Assembly: GCF_001540865.1 (NCBI RefSeq)
Contig: NC_033621.1
Span: 11,450,393 to 11,514,392 of the forward strand
Direction of reading: 5' to 3'
Length of the DNA: 64,000 nucleotides
Source: Ananas comosus
Taxonomy: Eukaryota; Streptophyta; Magnoliopsida; Poales; Bromeliaceae
Every line of letters begins with the position of its first letter. Position 1 is the stretch's first letter. The notes beneath the pieces were generated by a model. The model had not been told where the DNA came from and did no database searches. It saw nothing but the letters and a program-made list of their open reading frames with translations. Both the position numbers and the translations under genes were made by a program. Positions 22,781 through 36,296 of this stretch are shown in pieces.

Positions 22781-24188
22781 ATGGGAATAGCCACGCCGCC
22801 ACCGCCGCCGCACCTAATCATCGGCCTGCCGAAGCCCGTTTCGTCGCTGCAGACGCCGACGACGACGAGTACTTCTATGTCCCACGGCTTCCACCACCAC
22901 CACCACCACCACCAAGGCGGCATCTTCGGCTTCTCCTCCGATGTCTTCGACCGTTCCACAGCACCGTCAACGACGACGACGATACCCGGCAACGCCGGCC
23001 AGCACGAGCACGTCGCGCAGCAGAGCCGGCGGGAGAAGCTGCGGGTGCAAGAATTCGACCCGGCTGGCGCGGCAGCCACCGGACACGCTCAGCTAGTCCC
23101 GATAGACGACGACACTGGCGACGGAGATGGAGAAGGCGGCGGACAAGAAGCGAGCATGTACGCCACTGCCGCCGGAGGGGCGGGGCACGCCGCCACCGGC
23201 AGCATGCTGTCGGAGATGTTCAATTTCGCAGGCGGCTGCCCGTCGGGCGCCGACTTTCTTGGATATCGCCAGCTGTCTGCCATGAGGCCTGCGGCGCCGC
23301 CGATGGCAGCCTTTGGGACCGGCGATTGGTACGCAGGCTCGTCGAACAAGCCCCAGCAGCAGCAGCAGCAGCAGCAGGCGATGCACCACCACCCGGCGCT
23401 CACCGCCGACTCGGCCATGCAGCTCTTCTTGATGAATCCCCCTCCGCCGCCGCCACTGCTGCATCGTCATCAGCATACGCGATCTCCTTCTCCCCCTCCT
23501 CCGCCACCGCCGCCACCGCAGCCAGAGCAGCATACGCAAACTCTCCACCACCACCAAGCCCTAATCCAAGCATTTGGGGACAATTCCGCTGCTTCCTTCG
23601 GCGGCGGTCAAGGGCTGAGCCTGTCGCTGTCGTCGTCGCTGCAGCAATTCGAAATGGCGAAGGCGGCAGAGGAGCTGCGGGTGCGCGACGCTGCCATGCT
23701 GTACTACAACCAGCAGCAGCAGCAGCAGCAGCAGCTTCACCACTTGCAGTTGGAAGGCCATGGGCAGGTATTGGGGCCGCCGCAGGCCGCGCAGCTGGGG
23801 TTCGGGCCGGCCGGGGTGGCGGCAGTGCTGCGCAGCTCCAAGTACGCGCGGGCCGCGCAGGAGCTGCTCGAAGAGTTCTGCAGCGTTGGGAGGGGCCAAT
23901 TCCGGTCGGGCCGGATCGGACGAGGGTCCGCCGCCAATAACCCTAACCCTAAAAGCGGCGGCAACAGCGGGGCTTCGAGCTCTGCGGCGGCGGCGGCTGC
24001 TGCATCCACATCGTCGTCGAAGGAGGCCCCTCCCTTGTCTCCTGCAGAGAGGTTTGAGCAGCAGAGGAAGAAGGCCAAGTTAATCTCCATGCTTGACGAG
24101 GCAAGTAGTACTATAATTACTGTTAATTACTCTTCAACCTTTTAATTAGTCAATAAATTAAAACACATGCACCCATCTCTCTCTCTGA

Positions 24189-24222
<34 letters not shown>

Positions 24223-24587
24223 AGCCCCACAGCTAAATTTTTGTTTTCTAATGTGAGGAGCCAACAAGAATTCCGGCCGGCAATTGCGTAGAGTTTGGGG
24301 TTGGTTGATATCAAGTCATTTTAACCTGTAATTATTGGGATTACTTTTTAAAGAGTAATTTGATGCAATTAATTGGATTTATCTATTCTAGAAGGTGTGG
24401 GATATGTATATAAATATATAGGAGTGTTATGGTAACTCTCCCCAAAATCTCATTAGTTAATGAGAGAACCCAAAAAGCATCTCCATTCGGAGTTATATCA
24501 TGCTCCAGTGGTCCACTAATTTCTTGTTATCCAATAGCATTAGTAGTAAAATGGGTGGTTTTAATTGTTTGCATTCATTTCAAAACT

Positions 24588-24622
<35 letters not shown>

Positions 24623-25064
24623 CCATTGCCCTTCATATATAGTAACAATTCCAAACAACAATAACAACAAAAACAACTACTACTACTACTAGTACTATAC
24701 TACTATATACTACCCAGTTGGGGCTTTTTAATTGTGTGAGTTGACCTAGCTACAACCTATCTATGGGAGTTGATCCATCCTTTTCTTGTTTTTAAATTTA
24801 TTCATATGTAAGTTTTTCTTTCTTTCTTTCTTTCTTTCTTTATTTCACACGCTCACAAAAGAAAAAGACACGTTCTGATTAGTTTATTTCCCACACAATC
24901 ATTTAATTGCTGTGAATCTTTTGTTTTTGTTTTTTTTTTAAAAAAAAGCCCTTTTGATGCATTCCTACTCTCCCCAACACATCATCATATCTACACACCT
25001 ATAAATATAAATGAGCTAACTGTTTTTTGGCACTATTAGGATCATTCAATTCGATCCCCCTCAC

Positions 25065-25098
<34 letters not shown>

Positions 25099-26799
25099 CT
25101 TACCACCCTACATGCATGTTACTGCTCCTTTCATGGAGATTCATGAAGGAACCTCTTCTATGTTAACTTCCACAGTAAGTAATTGAGCAATCACATACGT
25201 AATAGCTGGGTTTCCTCTTCGACATATGGTTTCCTCTCCATCTTACTATATATATATTAAGCAACTACTCTACACTACCCACACACACACACACACATAT
25301 GTGTGTGTGTGTGTGTGTTTGCTACATATAAAAAGCTTTGATTGTGTATAATGAGACCTCCAATCCTACTTTTAATTACACCAACCATACATATATTATA
25401 TATAGAGAAAAATGGTGGTTATTTTTATATATTCTTGGTTTGTTTGGTTTATATCTTAAAAAATAAAAACGTCATTTGTGTATTATTTTGGACTGCAACA
25501 GGTGGAGAGAAGATACAACCACTACTGCGAGCAGATGCAGATGGTGGTGAACTCGTTCGACTCGGTGATGGGGTTCGGCGCGGCGACGCCGTACACGGCG
25601 CTGGCGCAGAAGGCGATGTCGCGGCACTTCCGGTGCCTGAAGGACGCGATCTCCGCACAGCTGCGGCAGGCGTGCGAGCTCCTCGGGGAGAAGGACGCGG
25701 GCGGCGGCTCGGGGCTGACCAAGGGCGAGACCCCCCGCCTGCGCATCCTCGACCAGAACCTGCGCCAGCAGCGCGCCTTCCACCACATGGGCATGATGGA
25801 GCAGGAGGCCTGGCGGCCCCAGCGCGGCCTCCCCGAGCGCTCCGTCAACGTCTTGCGCGCTTGGCTCTTCGAGCACTTCCTCCACCCGTATGTATATTTA
25901 CACACACACTCACTCTTCCCTTCCCTCTCCAACTACGTAACTTCGTTTAATTCTCTCATTCTTAATTTCTTTTTATATAAATACATATACATGCATACAT
26001 ATATGTACGTCGTATACACTTCAATTTGCATGCATGGTAGAGCAATGTGGCTCTTCATGTACATATATATATACACACACTAGGGTAAAGTGGTAGGGAT
26101 AAATATATGTCCCTGTATATATATGTATGGTTGGACCCTGCACTACTTTTCATTTGCTCATTTTAGTAGTCCCTTGACTTTGAAATTTCTTTTTTTTTTT
26201 CTTACATAGAAAAAAAAAGATAATCTTAACTTCTATTGATAAAGATTCTTTTAATTAACCAATAATTCTTAATTAGATTATGGTAACGTTAGGCATTTCA
26301 TAGGAAAAAAATTTAAAGTAGTCAGGTAATAGGGGAGAGTGCAAGGAGAACATATATATGCATACATTTTATTCTCAATACAATCCATTTGGATGCAAAA
26401 AATGTTTTCTTTTTCCATGTAAAATACTTACTCCACGGTTTATATACATTTTTTTTTCCATGTAAAGTACTTACTCCACGGTTTATATACTTACATTGGT
26501 GTACGTGACAAAATTTTCTTAGTTATTTTTGCCAAAAATATATAAATTGAGAAATTTTACTGGTACAAAGTATAAGCATTTTCTCTCTAGTCTTATTATT
26601 TTTTTTTATATTAGACACCTAAAAGAGTTTTTAAATTCTTGGATGAATGAGTGTGAAATTTACACCGTATTTTTTGCTACACGAGCTACATTTTTATTAT
26701 AACTAAATTATATTATTCTTTTCCTAACAACTTACTAATGAATGTATATGCTAGTACACTTGTTATTGAATCTATGAGTAAATATACCTTGCATTGTTC

Positions 26800-26839
<40 letters not shown>

Positions 26840-27387
26840 TGAGGCTACTATGCTATCGGAAGCACGGAGCCTTTCGTGCTTCCAGCTCGTTTTCGATGTT
26901 GCGACTTTCGAATCGTCGATCGGCTCCGTTAAACTTGATCTAGAGTATTTGGAGTTCCTAGAAAATAAATTTATTATTTTTCGATATCGTTTGCCTAGTA
27001 ATCGAATAGGCTCAAAATCAACAAATTTCAATAGCCGTAGTGAGCCGTTTGCAAGTTTAATGGTGTAAAAATATCCAAATCACATGAAAATTTTGATAGA
27101 AAATTCTTTATACTATATTAAACAAGATCAATATCTTTGATTTAAAATTTTAATGTCATAATTATCACGTTTTGTAAGATTTTTATTTCAGCCGTTGATT
27201 TTGAGCGCCCTTAGTTTACTAGGCAAATGATATCGAAAATTGTAAATTATTTTCTTAAATACTTCAAATACTCTAGATCAAGTTTAACGGAGCCGATCAA
27301 GATTTGAAAGTTGCAACCAGTCAAAAACGATCTGAAAGCACGGAAGGTCCGTGCTTCCAGAAGCAAGTAGCCTCACTCTCTCATCTC

Positions 27388-27443
<56 letters not shown>

Positions 27444-30400
27444 AAATATATATATATATATATCCATTTGGATTTTTGGACACATCTCTCATTATTGGTA
27501 CTACACCCATTAACTGCATGCATGCTTTTTCCCCCCCTTTCTTTCTCGATTTTGTTGTGCTTTTGGTAAAGCTTGTCTAAATTCTTCGAGATCTACGCTT
27601 ACTGTGGTTATGCAGTAATTCTTGGCTTTTTTTCACTGCTGTTCTGATGCACTGCTTTTTCATTAATACATATGCTTTTTATGCACACATATATAAATAT
27701 ATAGCTATATACATTCTTCATGTTTTACTTAATATTGTTTGACTTTAATAGATATGTATATATATATATATAAGCCCCAGAGAACTAATGCTGGCCTGGG
27801 TGAAAAGCTGATAAAAAAAAAAAGGAAAAAATTTTACTAGCTGCAAGTGTTTACTCTACTTTTTAATTTGAATGATGATTGCAACAGCATTAGCATTATG
27901 TAGTAAAATGATTAGCACTTTTATGTAATCTGTGATTACTTTTCCTCTAAAGATTCAGCCCCCTGCATTTGTCCTTGGGCATTGTCTTTACACCAAAAAA
28001 AGCTGAGGAAAAGCTTCTCTCTTTGTTTCATTAATTCCCTTTTACAAGGATATGCCACATGCCACAACAACAACCATAACATTCTCTTTCCCCCTTTTTC
28101 CTTTTTTTTTTTTTTGTTTTGTTTTTGACTGGTGATAGGAGATTCCACAACCCAAGGACAACAACAAGAAGAACCATAACATTCAAACTTCACTTAATTG
28201 TTATAGCTTATGTATTTGGGTATGTTTCTACTGAGTACTTGAAGAATACTCGTTAAGATCTATTAAATATAATTATTAAGATAATTCAAAAGGCATGAGT
28301 AAGTGTATCTCCTCACACCAATTCATGAGATAGTTATTACTCTCATACCCTAGTTAATGTCTAAATGAGTTTTCCTCAAGGCACTCATTAGGGGGAAAAA
28401 AATCTATGAATTTTGCCTTTTGAAATTTCCCTTTATTTAGAAAAAAAAAAGAAATATGGCAAAAAAATTTCTTGTTGTAGTTAAATTGTGATGGAAAGTA
28501 GGACCCTTCTTTTGTTTTTTTTTTTTGGTAACCATGCATGGAGATTGTCAAAACTATATAAGTCATTTTCAAATAGGCATTGAAGTTTTTAAAAAATTGT
28601 ATTATGATGTTGAACATTTTTAAATTCTAATTTACTATTTTACTACTGCTACAAAAAAATTATTATTGAGCAATTCTTCCTCTACAACTACCTTTGATTG
28701 TAATACTACAACACCCTCATCCAAAGGCCATAAATTTTACACTAGTCTTAATTACCAATCTATTTTTTATTTTATTTTTTTAATACTGAAAGCATACAAA
28801 GAGTTGACTAAGCCCGAAATGAGTTGTAGACCAAGTATCTCTCATTATTATTTGCACCAAGTGCATGTTTCTCAACACCTGGGGGCCACGTTATCATCTG
28901 ATATCTATTTCGTTTCATACTTCAATATCTACTCCTCATCTTGCTGCACCTTTTCTCTATGTAAGTTTTGGAAGGTTTGATACAAAGTACAGAATGAGAT
29001 TGAGGGAAGACAATATTGTGCAGTACAGATGTGTGCAAATGCATTGAGTTGTCGCAAATATTTTGCATTATTACGGGATATAGGTACATAGCGAAATCAA
29101 AATTTCATGAAGGTTAGGTACTGAAATTCAAACTTTCAAAACTAAGGTACACTTGTTTCAAACGGTGTATATTAAGATCAGTTTACTTACCTCCTTAAAT
29201 ATTATTATCATTATTTTAAGATCTTGTGGCCTAGGTTTAATCTTAGATTCTCTTCTTTTTTTTTTCTTTTTTTTTTTTTGGTGGGTGTTCTGATCACTCT
29301 GGCTACATATATATTAATTTTTCAGGTATCCAAGTGATGCAGATAAGCATTTCCTGGCAAGGCAGACCGGCTTATCCAGAAATCAGGTGTGTCCTCTTCT
29401 CCCCACCACTCCTATTAAAAAAAAAAACAAAACAAAACAAAACAAAAAAGCAAAAAGATATAAAAAAAAAAACTCTTTATATATATATTTTTTTATATTA
29501 ATTGTTGCCTAAAAGTGTAGCTCTGCATGGAATTTTTAATTTGCTTCCTATCCCAGTATTGTTTCATCACCACCTCTCCTACTTTTTTTGCCTGAAATTA
29601 AATGCACATGATCTTCAACTGCACCCAATACAACAGTAGTTAATGTAGTGTGTTGGTGTGTTAATTACAACCTAGACATGGAGATCTCACTTGTTTGAAT
29701 CATTTAATTCCTTACTTTGATCATCTTTACTTCCTACTGGAGTTTTAATTGCTCTCTATTTTTTTCTTCATCTTTCCATCTGCACAAATAAATCTATTGT
29801 AGTTCATGTTTTCATTTGCATCAGGCATCATTACACTATACTATACTGTATTTTACAGCTTTTCTTCACTTTTCAAATGCGCCACTAAACTAAACAATTT
29901 TTTTTTTCCCATGCCAACATTATAAACAATAAATCTATAATTTTGTATAAAAGCTATTAAAAAATTTTGGTTAAAAATAACAGAACACATATTTAGCTCA
30001 ATTTGACATAAAAAATAATAAAATATATAAAAATAATAAAAAATAATTGAAAATAAGTTGATGGAAAGTTTTCAATGGGTCTATTATTGAAATTCATTTT
30101 ATATTTTTTAAATTATACAACCAATGCCTCTTAATATAGTTGTTAGATTTTTTGTAAAGCAATATATTTGTTAACAGTAATATAGATATTGGGGAGAAAC
30201 AAAGTAGCTTAGTGATATAATAGTACAATGGTATTTTTGAAAAAAAAAAAAGTAAAATATACCAAATAAAACTAACACTAAAGTACAATGCAGTAGAGTG
30301 TAATTAAGCCTTTACATTATTTCATTCCCCCTTCTTAATTTGAACAAGTAGCTAGTCCAAAACCAATAATAATAATAATAATTAAGAATTAACCAAAGAG

Positions 30401-30709
30401 AAAAAGAGAATTAAAAGACAAGTTGTGTAGTGCATGCTTATTTCTTTTTTATATATTTTTCCCTCCTCTTTCATTAATTGTTTTCATCTCAAGTACTTTT
30501 GCGTTTCTCCTAGGAGCATATTTGTGCAAGCATGCAGTAGAGGTCGTGGTTTATGGAAAAAGAGTTTACTATTATTATTACTATTATTTTTTTATTTTTT
30601 TTTATTTTCTATGCACTTTGACTGGAGGAGTTTGCCCTTTCTTATAGACCAGCATCACGACACCCAGCATTGAATTGCATCGTTACAATTGTTGCATGCA
30701 GTGCATGTC

Positions 30710-30764
<55 letters not shown>

Positions 30765-30765
30765 N

Positions 30766-30822
<57 letters not shown>

Positions 30823-31517
30823 CTCATGTCGCATTGTTTACGATGCATGAATTGCATGGTACTTTTACCACATTTAACGCGCGCGTATAGACAACAAACC
30901 AACGTTAATTGACCACTCCACGTACCAAAGAAATGAGCCCACAACACCTGCACCACTCTTGTTTTTTCATCTTTTTAAAATGTTCTTATTATTTTACTTT
31001 TAATTTATTTTTTTGGTTGTTGCAGGTGTCCAATTGGTTCATCAATGCAAGAGTCCGGCTATGGAAGCCCATGGTGGAGGAGATGTACCAGCAAGAAGCC
31101 AAGGACCATGACGACGACGACGAAGACGACGAAGCCGCCGCTGCCGCCGCCGCCGCCGATGCAGCATCGTCGCTTTCCCCCCCCTCCTCCTCCGGCGTAG
31201 GCGGTGCGCCTCCAAAATCCGAACCGCACCCTGGCGGGCCCCCCGCCCCCGGCCCGCAGAACGCGCCGCAGGCGCCCCCGCAGCTGTCGACATCCTCCGC
31301 CGTCGCGGACATGGCGCACGCGGGATTGTACAGCGGCCGGTATGCTGCGGCGGCGGCGGCGACGCACGCTTTGAGATTCGGGGCGGCGGGCGACGTGTCG
31401 CTGACGCTGGGGCTGCGGCACGGGGCGGCGGGCAGTGGAGGGAGCGGCGCAGGGGTCGGCGGCAGCGATGGCGGCGGCGGAGGCCGATTCGGAGCCGTTA
31501 GAGAATTTGGCGGTTGA
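22781..31517 (+). CDS. BLH: BEL1-like TALE homeodomain transcription factor
   Basis: Four coding exons (22781-24100, 25502-25887, 29326-29386, 31026-31517) join in frame to 752 aa. The start [10 protein letters not shown] is typical of BLH proteins and is preferred over a TTG-initiated extension. Domains: His, Gln and Pro runs; a [11 protein letters not shown] motif (about 290); the SKY region ([17 protein letters not shown]); the BELL region across the exon 1/2 junction ([17 protein letters not shown]); and a TALE homeodomain encoded by exons 2-4, with the three-residue loop PYP and helix 3 [17 protein letters not shown]-terminal [11 protein letters not shown] is the second ZIBEL-type motif. 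The protein should act in the nucleus, pairing with KNOX proteins in meristem and organ patterning. Intron 1 uses a GC donor. Intron 2 (3.4 kb) and intron 3 hold MITEs. Subclade not resolved. Confidence 0.93.
24101..25501 (+). other. GC-AG intron (BLH intron 1)
   Basis: The exon ends MLDE at ...GACGAG and is followed by GCAAGT, the consensus of U2-type GC-AG introns. The acceptor is TGCAACAG before GTGGAGAG. Using the nearby GT (24105) would add 4 bases and break the frame into the BELL domain. The intron also holds CT, GA and CA/TG microsatellites. Confidence 0.75.
25281..25318. repeat. (CA)n-(TG)n palindrome
   Basis: A CA run meets a TG run through CATATG. The pair forms a near-perfect palindrome of about 38 bp that could extrude as a hairpin. 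It lies in BLH intron 1, about 200 bp before exon 2. Confidence 0.7.
26407..26492. repeat. Short tandem duplication in BLH intron 2
   Basis: A block of about 45 bp containing CCATGTAAA(A/G)TACTTACTCC and ACGGTTTATATAC is present twice in a row, with one internal difference. Confidence 0.75.
26836..27377. mobile_element. MULE-type MITE (family A) in BLH intron 2
   Basis: A full-length copy of about 540 bp. The left end GTGAGGCTACTATGCTATCG and GAAGCACGGAGCC are inverted at the right end (GGTCCGTGCTTCC, AGTAGCCTCAC). The subterminal TTAACGGAGCCGATC is present. TA and CT microsatellites flank it. Confidence 0.7.
29830..30307. mobile_element. MITE family F in BLH intron 3
   Basis: The ends ATTACACTATACTATACTG and GTAGAGTGTAATTAA are inverted. 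Internal blocks match the copy at 5593-6118. Confidence 0.55.
30713..30820. repeat. CT microsatellite with an internal N
   Basis: About 108 bp of (CT)n is broken by an N at 30765, so the array length is unknown. It lies about 200 bp before the exon that completes the homeodomain. Confidence 0.85.
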
Positions 31518-31905
31518 TTGGCAGTTAAGTTAGTTAGTTAGTTCGTTAGTTAGGGTTTTTTACTGGGAGGTGATGGGGGGGAACATTAATAGTTACTTAG
31601 CTAATTATTAGGGTTTCAGATCATGATCATAGTGACACTAGCTAGGATTTATGGTACAGGTAAATTTAAAAAGAAAAAAGAAAAAAAAAGAAAAAAAAAG
31701 AGGAGGATTAATTAAGAAAGAAATTGATGACAGAGATGAAATATTTTGTCTTTTAATTTTAACAATTTTAAATTTTTATAGCCTTTTGTTAGAGGTACAA
31801 TTTTAATTTGTAGTGGGTATGACTATATATATATATATATATAGATAAAATATATATTTGCAGGGAATTAATTAGTTGTTAAGAAACATACAAGTGTTCT
31901 ACGCA

Positions 31906-31963
<58 letters not shown>

Positions 31964-32297
31964 GTACGGACAAATTAAGGGTTACAAAAACTAAGGAAAG
32001 AGCTTTGCACCTCTTTCTCTCTCTTTCNGGATATATATATATATTTTGAAGTAATTAATTTAGCATGAGTATCATCATCCATCGACCTGATTAATTGATT
32101 GCTGATCACTGTTTTGATATTGCTGCTGTTTTTTTGTTTGTTTTTAATATATATTTTTTTGCTAAATAAATTCTGTATATATATATATAACAATTTTATT
32201 TTAAAAAAATTATAAAAAAATAATTTTCTCCCAAAAAATGATTAATTGTCTTACATAATTTAATATGATATAAGAATAAGATTTCTTAAGTTTTAGT
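31518..32297. other. BLH 3' flank
   Basis: This probably holds the 3' UTR. A CT run at 31909-31960 is followed by an N at 32028 beside another CT/TA junction. No other gene is seen. Confidence 0.5.
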
Positions 32298-32812
32298 CAC
32301 TACAACAGAATTAGGTTATAGGGACACATGTTTGGGACACTTTTGAGTAAGTGTCCCATTTATGCTAAAACTTAAAAACACATCTACTAATGCCTAAATA
32401 TAAAGTCCAATCCAATCAAAAATAAAAGATTACTCTACTCAACCCACCATACCTAGTCCATTTGGCCCGATTACAAACAGAAAAGAAAAAAAAAAAGAAA
32501 AATCAATTACCATCTCTTCTTCTCTCTTCACTCAATCTACTGAAATTCTAGACGAAGAGTCTTTACTGTCGTCCTTCTCCGCCACCGCAGCCAATGAGAT
32601 AGAGTTTCGGCAGTTGCTAAATGCTTAAATAAGTGTTGGTAAATTAGCAGCACTCTTTTAGGTTATAGCGACACTCTTTAACTGTCACTATATACCCAGC
32701 GACCCCACATATAGCAACACTTTTTAAAAGTGTCGGTAATTTTAGCTAACAGCACTATTTTGATATGTACCTACATTTAAAAGTGTCGCTATAGACCGTT
32801 TTTGTTGTAGTG
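32298..32812. mobile_element. CACTA-type MITE with 3-bp duplication
   Basis: It starts CACTACAACAGAATTAGG and ends CGTTTTTGTTGTAGTG. Subterminal repeats such as GACACTTTT and AAAGTGTCGCTATA face each other. The 3-bp duplication AGT (32295-32297 and 32813-32815) fits the CACTA superfamily. A second copy, inverted, is at 41961-42470. Confidence 0.75.
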
Positions 32813-32815
32813 AGT

Positions 32816-33838
32816 TCTGCTATGCTTCTAATATTATTATTATTTTTTTATTTAATTCAAGTCCATTTCTTAGGCTAGACACGAGGGGTTCGTGAATGTA
32901 ATTAAGATTTAAAATTATCATTTTCTCGCAGCTTAAACTATTGATGAACAACGGATGGCAAGGAGATTAAGTTTGATTATATATAATTAAACTACCTAAA
33001 GGGACCCTTTGCGAGGAAGCTAAATCTATTTCATGTAGAAAATTTATGCATATAACAAGTTTATCTTTCAATACAAACTACAATTATTTCTACTAATAAC
33101 CAATGTTTTAAAAACCGGTTACTTTGAGCCGACTGTTAATTTTGACCTATTCGATCTTGATCCAGTTAATAAAATAGTTCACTTCAATGTTTCGACCCGG
33201 ATAAGCCAAAAACCCATTTTGAACTGTTTGAATCGGCAGTTCAACCAGCGAATTAACCAATCTGGCTCCAAACAAGCTTGCTGGTTTTTTTTTTATTTTT
33301 TTTTCATTAGAGTAATTTTTAATTTAAATATGATTGATTTTTATTTTTGTTGATTTTATTTTCTATTGTGACAAGTGCAACTTGAAATTTTGTATCTCCT
33401 AAATTTAGTCTAAAAATCAGAATTTTAAAGTAAATATGATACTTGAATAATAATATAAAGATATTTTTTATACAATAAAATTTAAAAATAATTAAATATT
33501 TATAACATTATTTTGATATGAATTACTGGTGGAACCAATAATCATTAATAACCAAGTAAGATTAATTTTTGTTGTTGTTGTTGTTGTTGTTGTTTTTTTT
33601 TTTTTCCTCTCAGTTTTGGGCCTTTAGGGATCAATCAGCAACACACATGGCATATGTTAATTGGGGGAAGCTGGAGCTGATGATTGAGGAATTAATGCCA
33701 GAAATGGTGGTTGATTGCTGAAGGAAAAATTACAGGGGAATGTGATTGATTGCAAGTCAATTAATGGCACACCAAATGGGCTGTGTATCACTGTCCCATA
33801 GCTAACTTTTTATGCTGTTTCATTAGGGGACCATTGAC

Positions 33839-33890
<52 letters not shown>

Positions 33891-33990
33891 TGGAGTTTCG
33901 TTACTATATTGTACTTTTACGAGTACGATTGTCTTAATGCTTGTAAGTTATTTTTTATGATAGAATTTTTGAATCGATAATTCCTATCGT

Positions 33991-34039
<49 letters not shown>

Positions 34040-34132
34040 ATGTTCACAAAATTCACATTGATTTTCTCTTATTTTGATCTTTTCTAAAAAAGTTGTTGTG
34101 TACTAGTAAAATATATATATAGAGAGAGAGAG
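32816..34132. other. Intergenic with microsatellites
   Basis: There is (GTT)n at about 33570-33592, (CT)n at 33842-33876 and (TA)n at about 33994-34036. 33110-33290 shows repeated CGGTT / AACCGG-type words that may be decayed repeat. No gene. Confidence 0.45.
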
Positions 34133-34668
34133 AGCTAGGCTGGTATACTATCGGTAGTATGGAGACCTCCGTGCTGCGAAATTATTTTCAATTATGCGGC
34201 TAGCAAATCGACGATCGGCTCCATTAGATTTGATCTACATTATTGAAAGTATTTGGAAACTAAATTTATAATTTTTCGATATCATTTGGCTAGTGATCAA
34301 AAGGTCTCAAAATTGACAATTTTAATGGTAGATGTAATACGTTTGTGGGTTTAACGGTGTAAAACAATCTAAATCTGATGAACCTTTTATAGAAATTTAT
34401 TTTTACTATTTAGAGTAAGATCGATACCTCTGATCTTAAATTCAAGTTTTTTATTATTATTTTTTATGAGATTTTTATTTTCAGCTCTTCATTTTTAAAC
34501 TACTTGTTTGATATATAAATGATACCGAAAAATTATGAAATTTAGTTTTCAAATATTTTCAATAGTGTAGATCAAGTCTAACGGAGCCGATCGTCGATTT
34601 GGAAGCCGCATCATTGAAAACAATTTGGTAACACGGAGGCCTCCGTGCTACCGATAGTATATCAGCCT

Positions 34669-34672
<4 letters not shown>
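34133..34672. mobile_element. MULE-type MITE (family A), full length
   Basis: The 540-bp copy has AGCTAGGCTGGTATACTATC at the left and its inverse (GATAGTATATCAGCCTAGCT) at the right. Long subterminal inverted repeats carry GGAGACCTCCGTGCT and CGATCGGCTCC. It lies between a GA run and a CT run. Confidence 0.75.
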
Positions 34673-34724
<52 letters not shown>

Positions 34725-36050
34725 AAAAACAAATAAAAAAAGAAAAAGGGCATGTTAATACTGGTTTCTTTTGTTTTTCTTAATTAGGATTTTGTTAATT
34801 TGTTTTGCAGCAAAATTACAATTTGGAGATAAAGGGACTTGGTGAGAACATGTTTGACTAGAGTAATTTTAAAAGGTATTTTCTTTTAGAAAAGTACTTT
34901 AATTAGTTATTCTTTTTAGTTAATTAGTTAGGGGATCAATAGCAGATTAAAGAATTGAAGCACATAAAAAGGAATTCAACTAATATCTCTATGGTCTTGT
35001 TTGGATGCATGACCATCTTGTTCCGCACATATCTTTAATTTACTTAGAAAGTTTGCTGTATTTTTTAGATGAGGAGTGCAATATTCCACTGTGCAGATTG
35101 TTATACCGTATTCGGATTTCAATTTATTATCTCTAATTGTCAGCGAAATATATATGATATCCTACCAAATCATAAATCCCAAGGCCTTTCGTTAACGAGC
35201 AACAATTAAACTACTCACTTTCAGTCACACCAAAAAAGTTTCATATCGAGTAATTGTTTTATTGAATATAAGTAAGTTATTCTTGTATAATATAAAAATG
35301 CCATATTCAGTCTAAGATAACATACCATATATATTCAATCTCCACAGGTCGTTTACTCCTAATATGTAATATAAAAATCTCCTCACAAGTGAAATATGAT
35401 AAACTTTTAAATCATGGATGCTGAGATATTTTCAGGATCAAAAACCAAAACTTGTAGCTTCCAAAATAACAACAAATTTTTATACCGAATAATTTATCAC
35501 TGCATAACTTATTCTAACGTCCAAGTATGACCAAAAGGAGTCCAGGATGACACATATGTTGGCTTAAATGAGCCAGCATTTTGCCTTGTGGCGGGAGGTC
35601 ATATTGGGCTGAGTCATGTTCGAAATGGCATGAGACTGGATGGGCCGAGTCATGTTCGAAGTGACGTGAGACTGATTGGACCGAGTCATAATCGAGATCC
35701 GTGGGTGCTGTATCTATACGCTTTAAGCGAATTAGTTGCGTATTTTTTCCTAGAGAGATATTGGTTGCGTAGCTCGAGCTTTTGGGATTAATAGTTAGCG
35801 CCAACGATCTGACAACATATACCATATTCAATCTCAAAAATTCGTTTTATCTGTATAAGATAAATTTACTCATAATAAGTGAAATCTGTTATTCTACCAA
35901 ATCATGGATAGAAAAATATTTTAAAGAGATAAAATCAAACTCGTAACTTTCAATGACAACCGCGAATCTTTTTATCGAGCAAACTAGTACTGAATAACTT
36001 GTTCCGGCATCCAAACAGGATCTACAGGCACTTCGAATGTCGAAAATCTT
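34673..36050. other. Intergenic with two diverged related halves
   Basis: 35270-35560 and 35810-36025 share blocks in the same order (AAATCATGGAT, ATATTTTNANG, AAACTTGTAGCTT/AAACTCGTAACTT, then CTGNATAACTT). They look like old direct repeats, perhaps LTR remnants. Between them GGGC.GAGTCATGTTCGAA repeats two to three times. No coding frame is credible. Confidence 0.35.
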
Positions 36051-36064
36051 TATATTGAGCAAGG

Positions 36065-36150
36065 CCTAATGGGCCCATTCAAGCGCTCAAAAAGGCCCAA
36101 GGCCTATGGAAGCCGGAGGAGGATAGACATGTGGGGCCCACGACATCCAA
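36065..36150 (+). promoter_or_regulatory. Site II-like elements upstream of TIC62
   Basis: TGGGCCCA, AAGGCCCAAGGCC and GGGGCCCACG lie 160-230 bp before the TIC62 start codon. TGGGC(C/T) site II boxes bind TCP factors and are enriched in promoters of nuclear genes for organelle proteins, which fits this gene. Confidence 0.5.
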
Positions 36151-36296
36151 AGATGAGGACTTGGCTCTGCCACGTCGGATTATACGATAATTAAAATTTC
36201 ACTTATATAAATATATTTTTTTGATAAATACAACGTTCTCCTAGAAAAATAGCGGAAAAAAATAATATTTAATAATTTTAAAAAAAAATTCGAAAA

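Noticed and set aside
23937..23952. Telomere-like CCCTAACCCTAA
   Set aside because: Only two repeats, and they code for Asn-Pro in frame within BLH exon 1.
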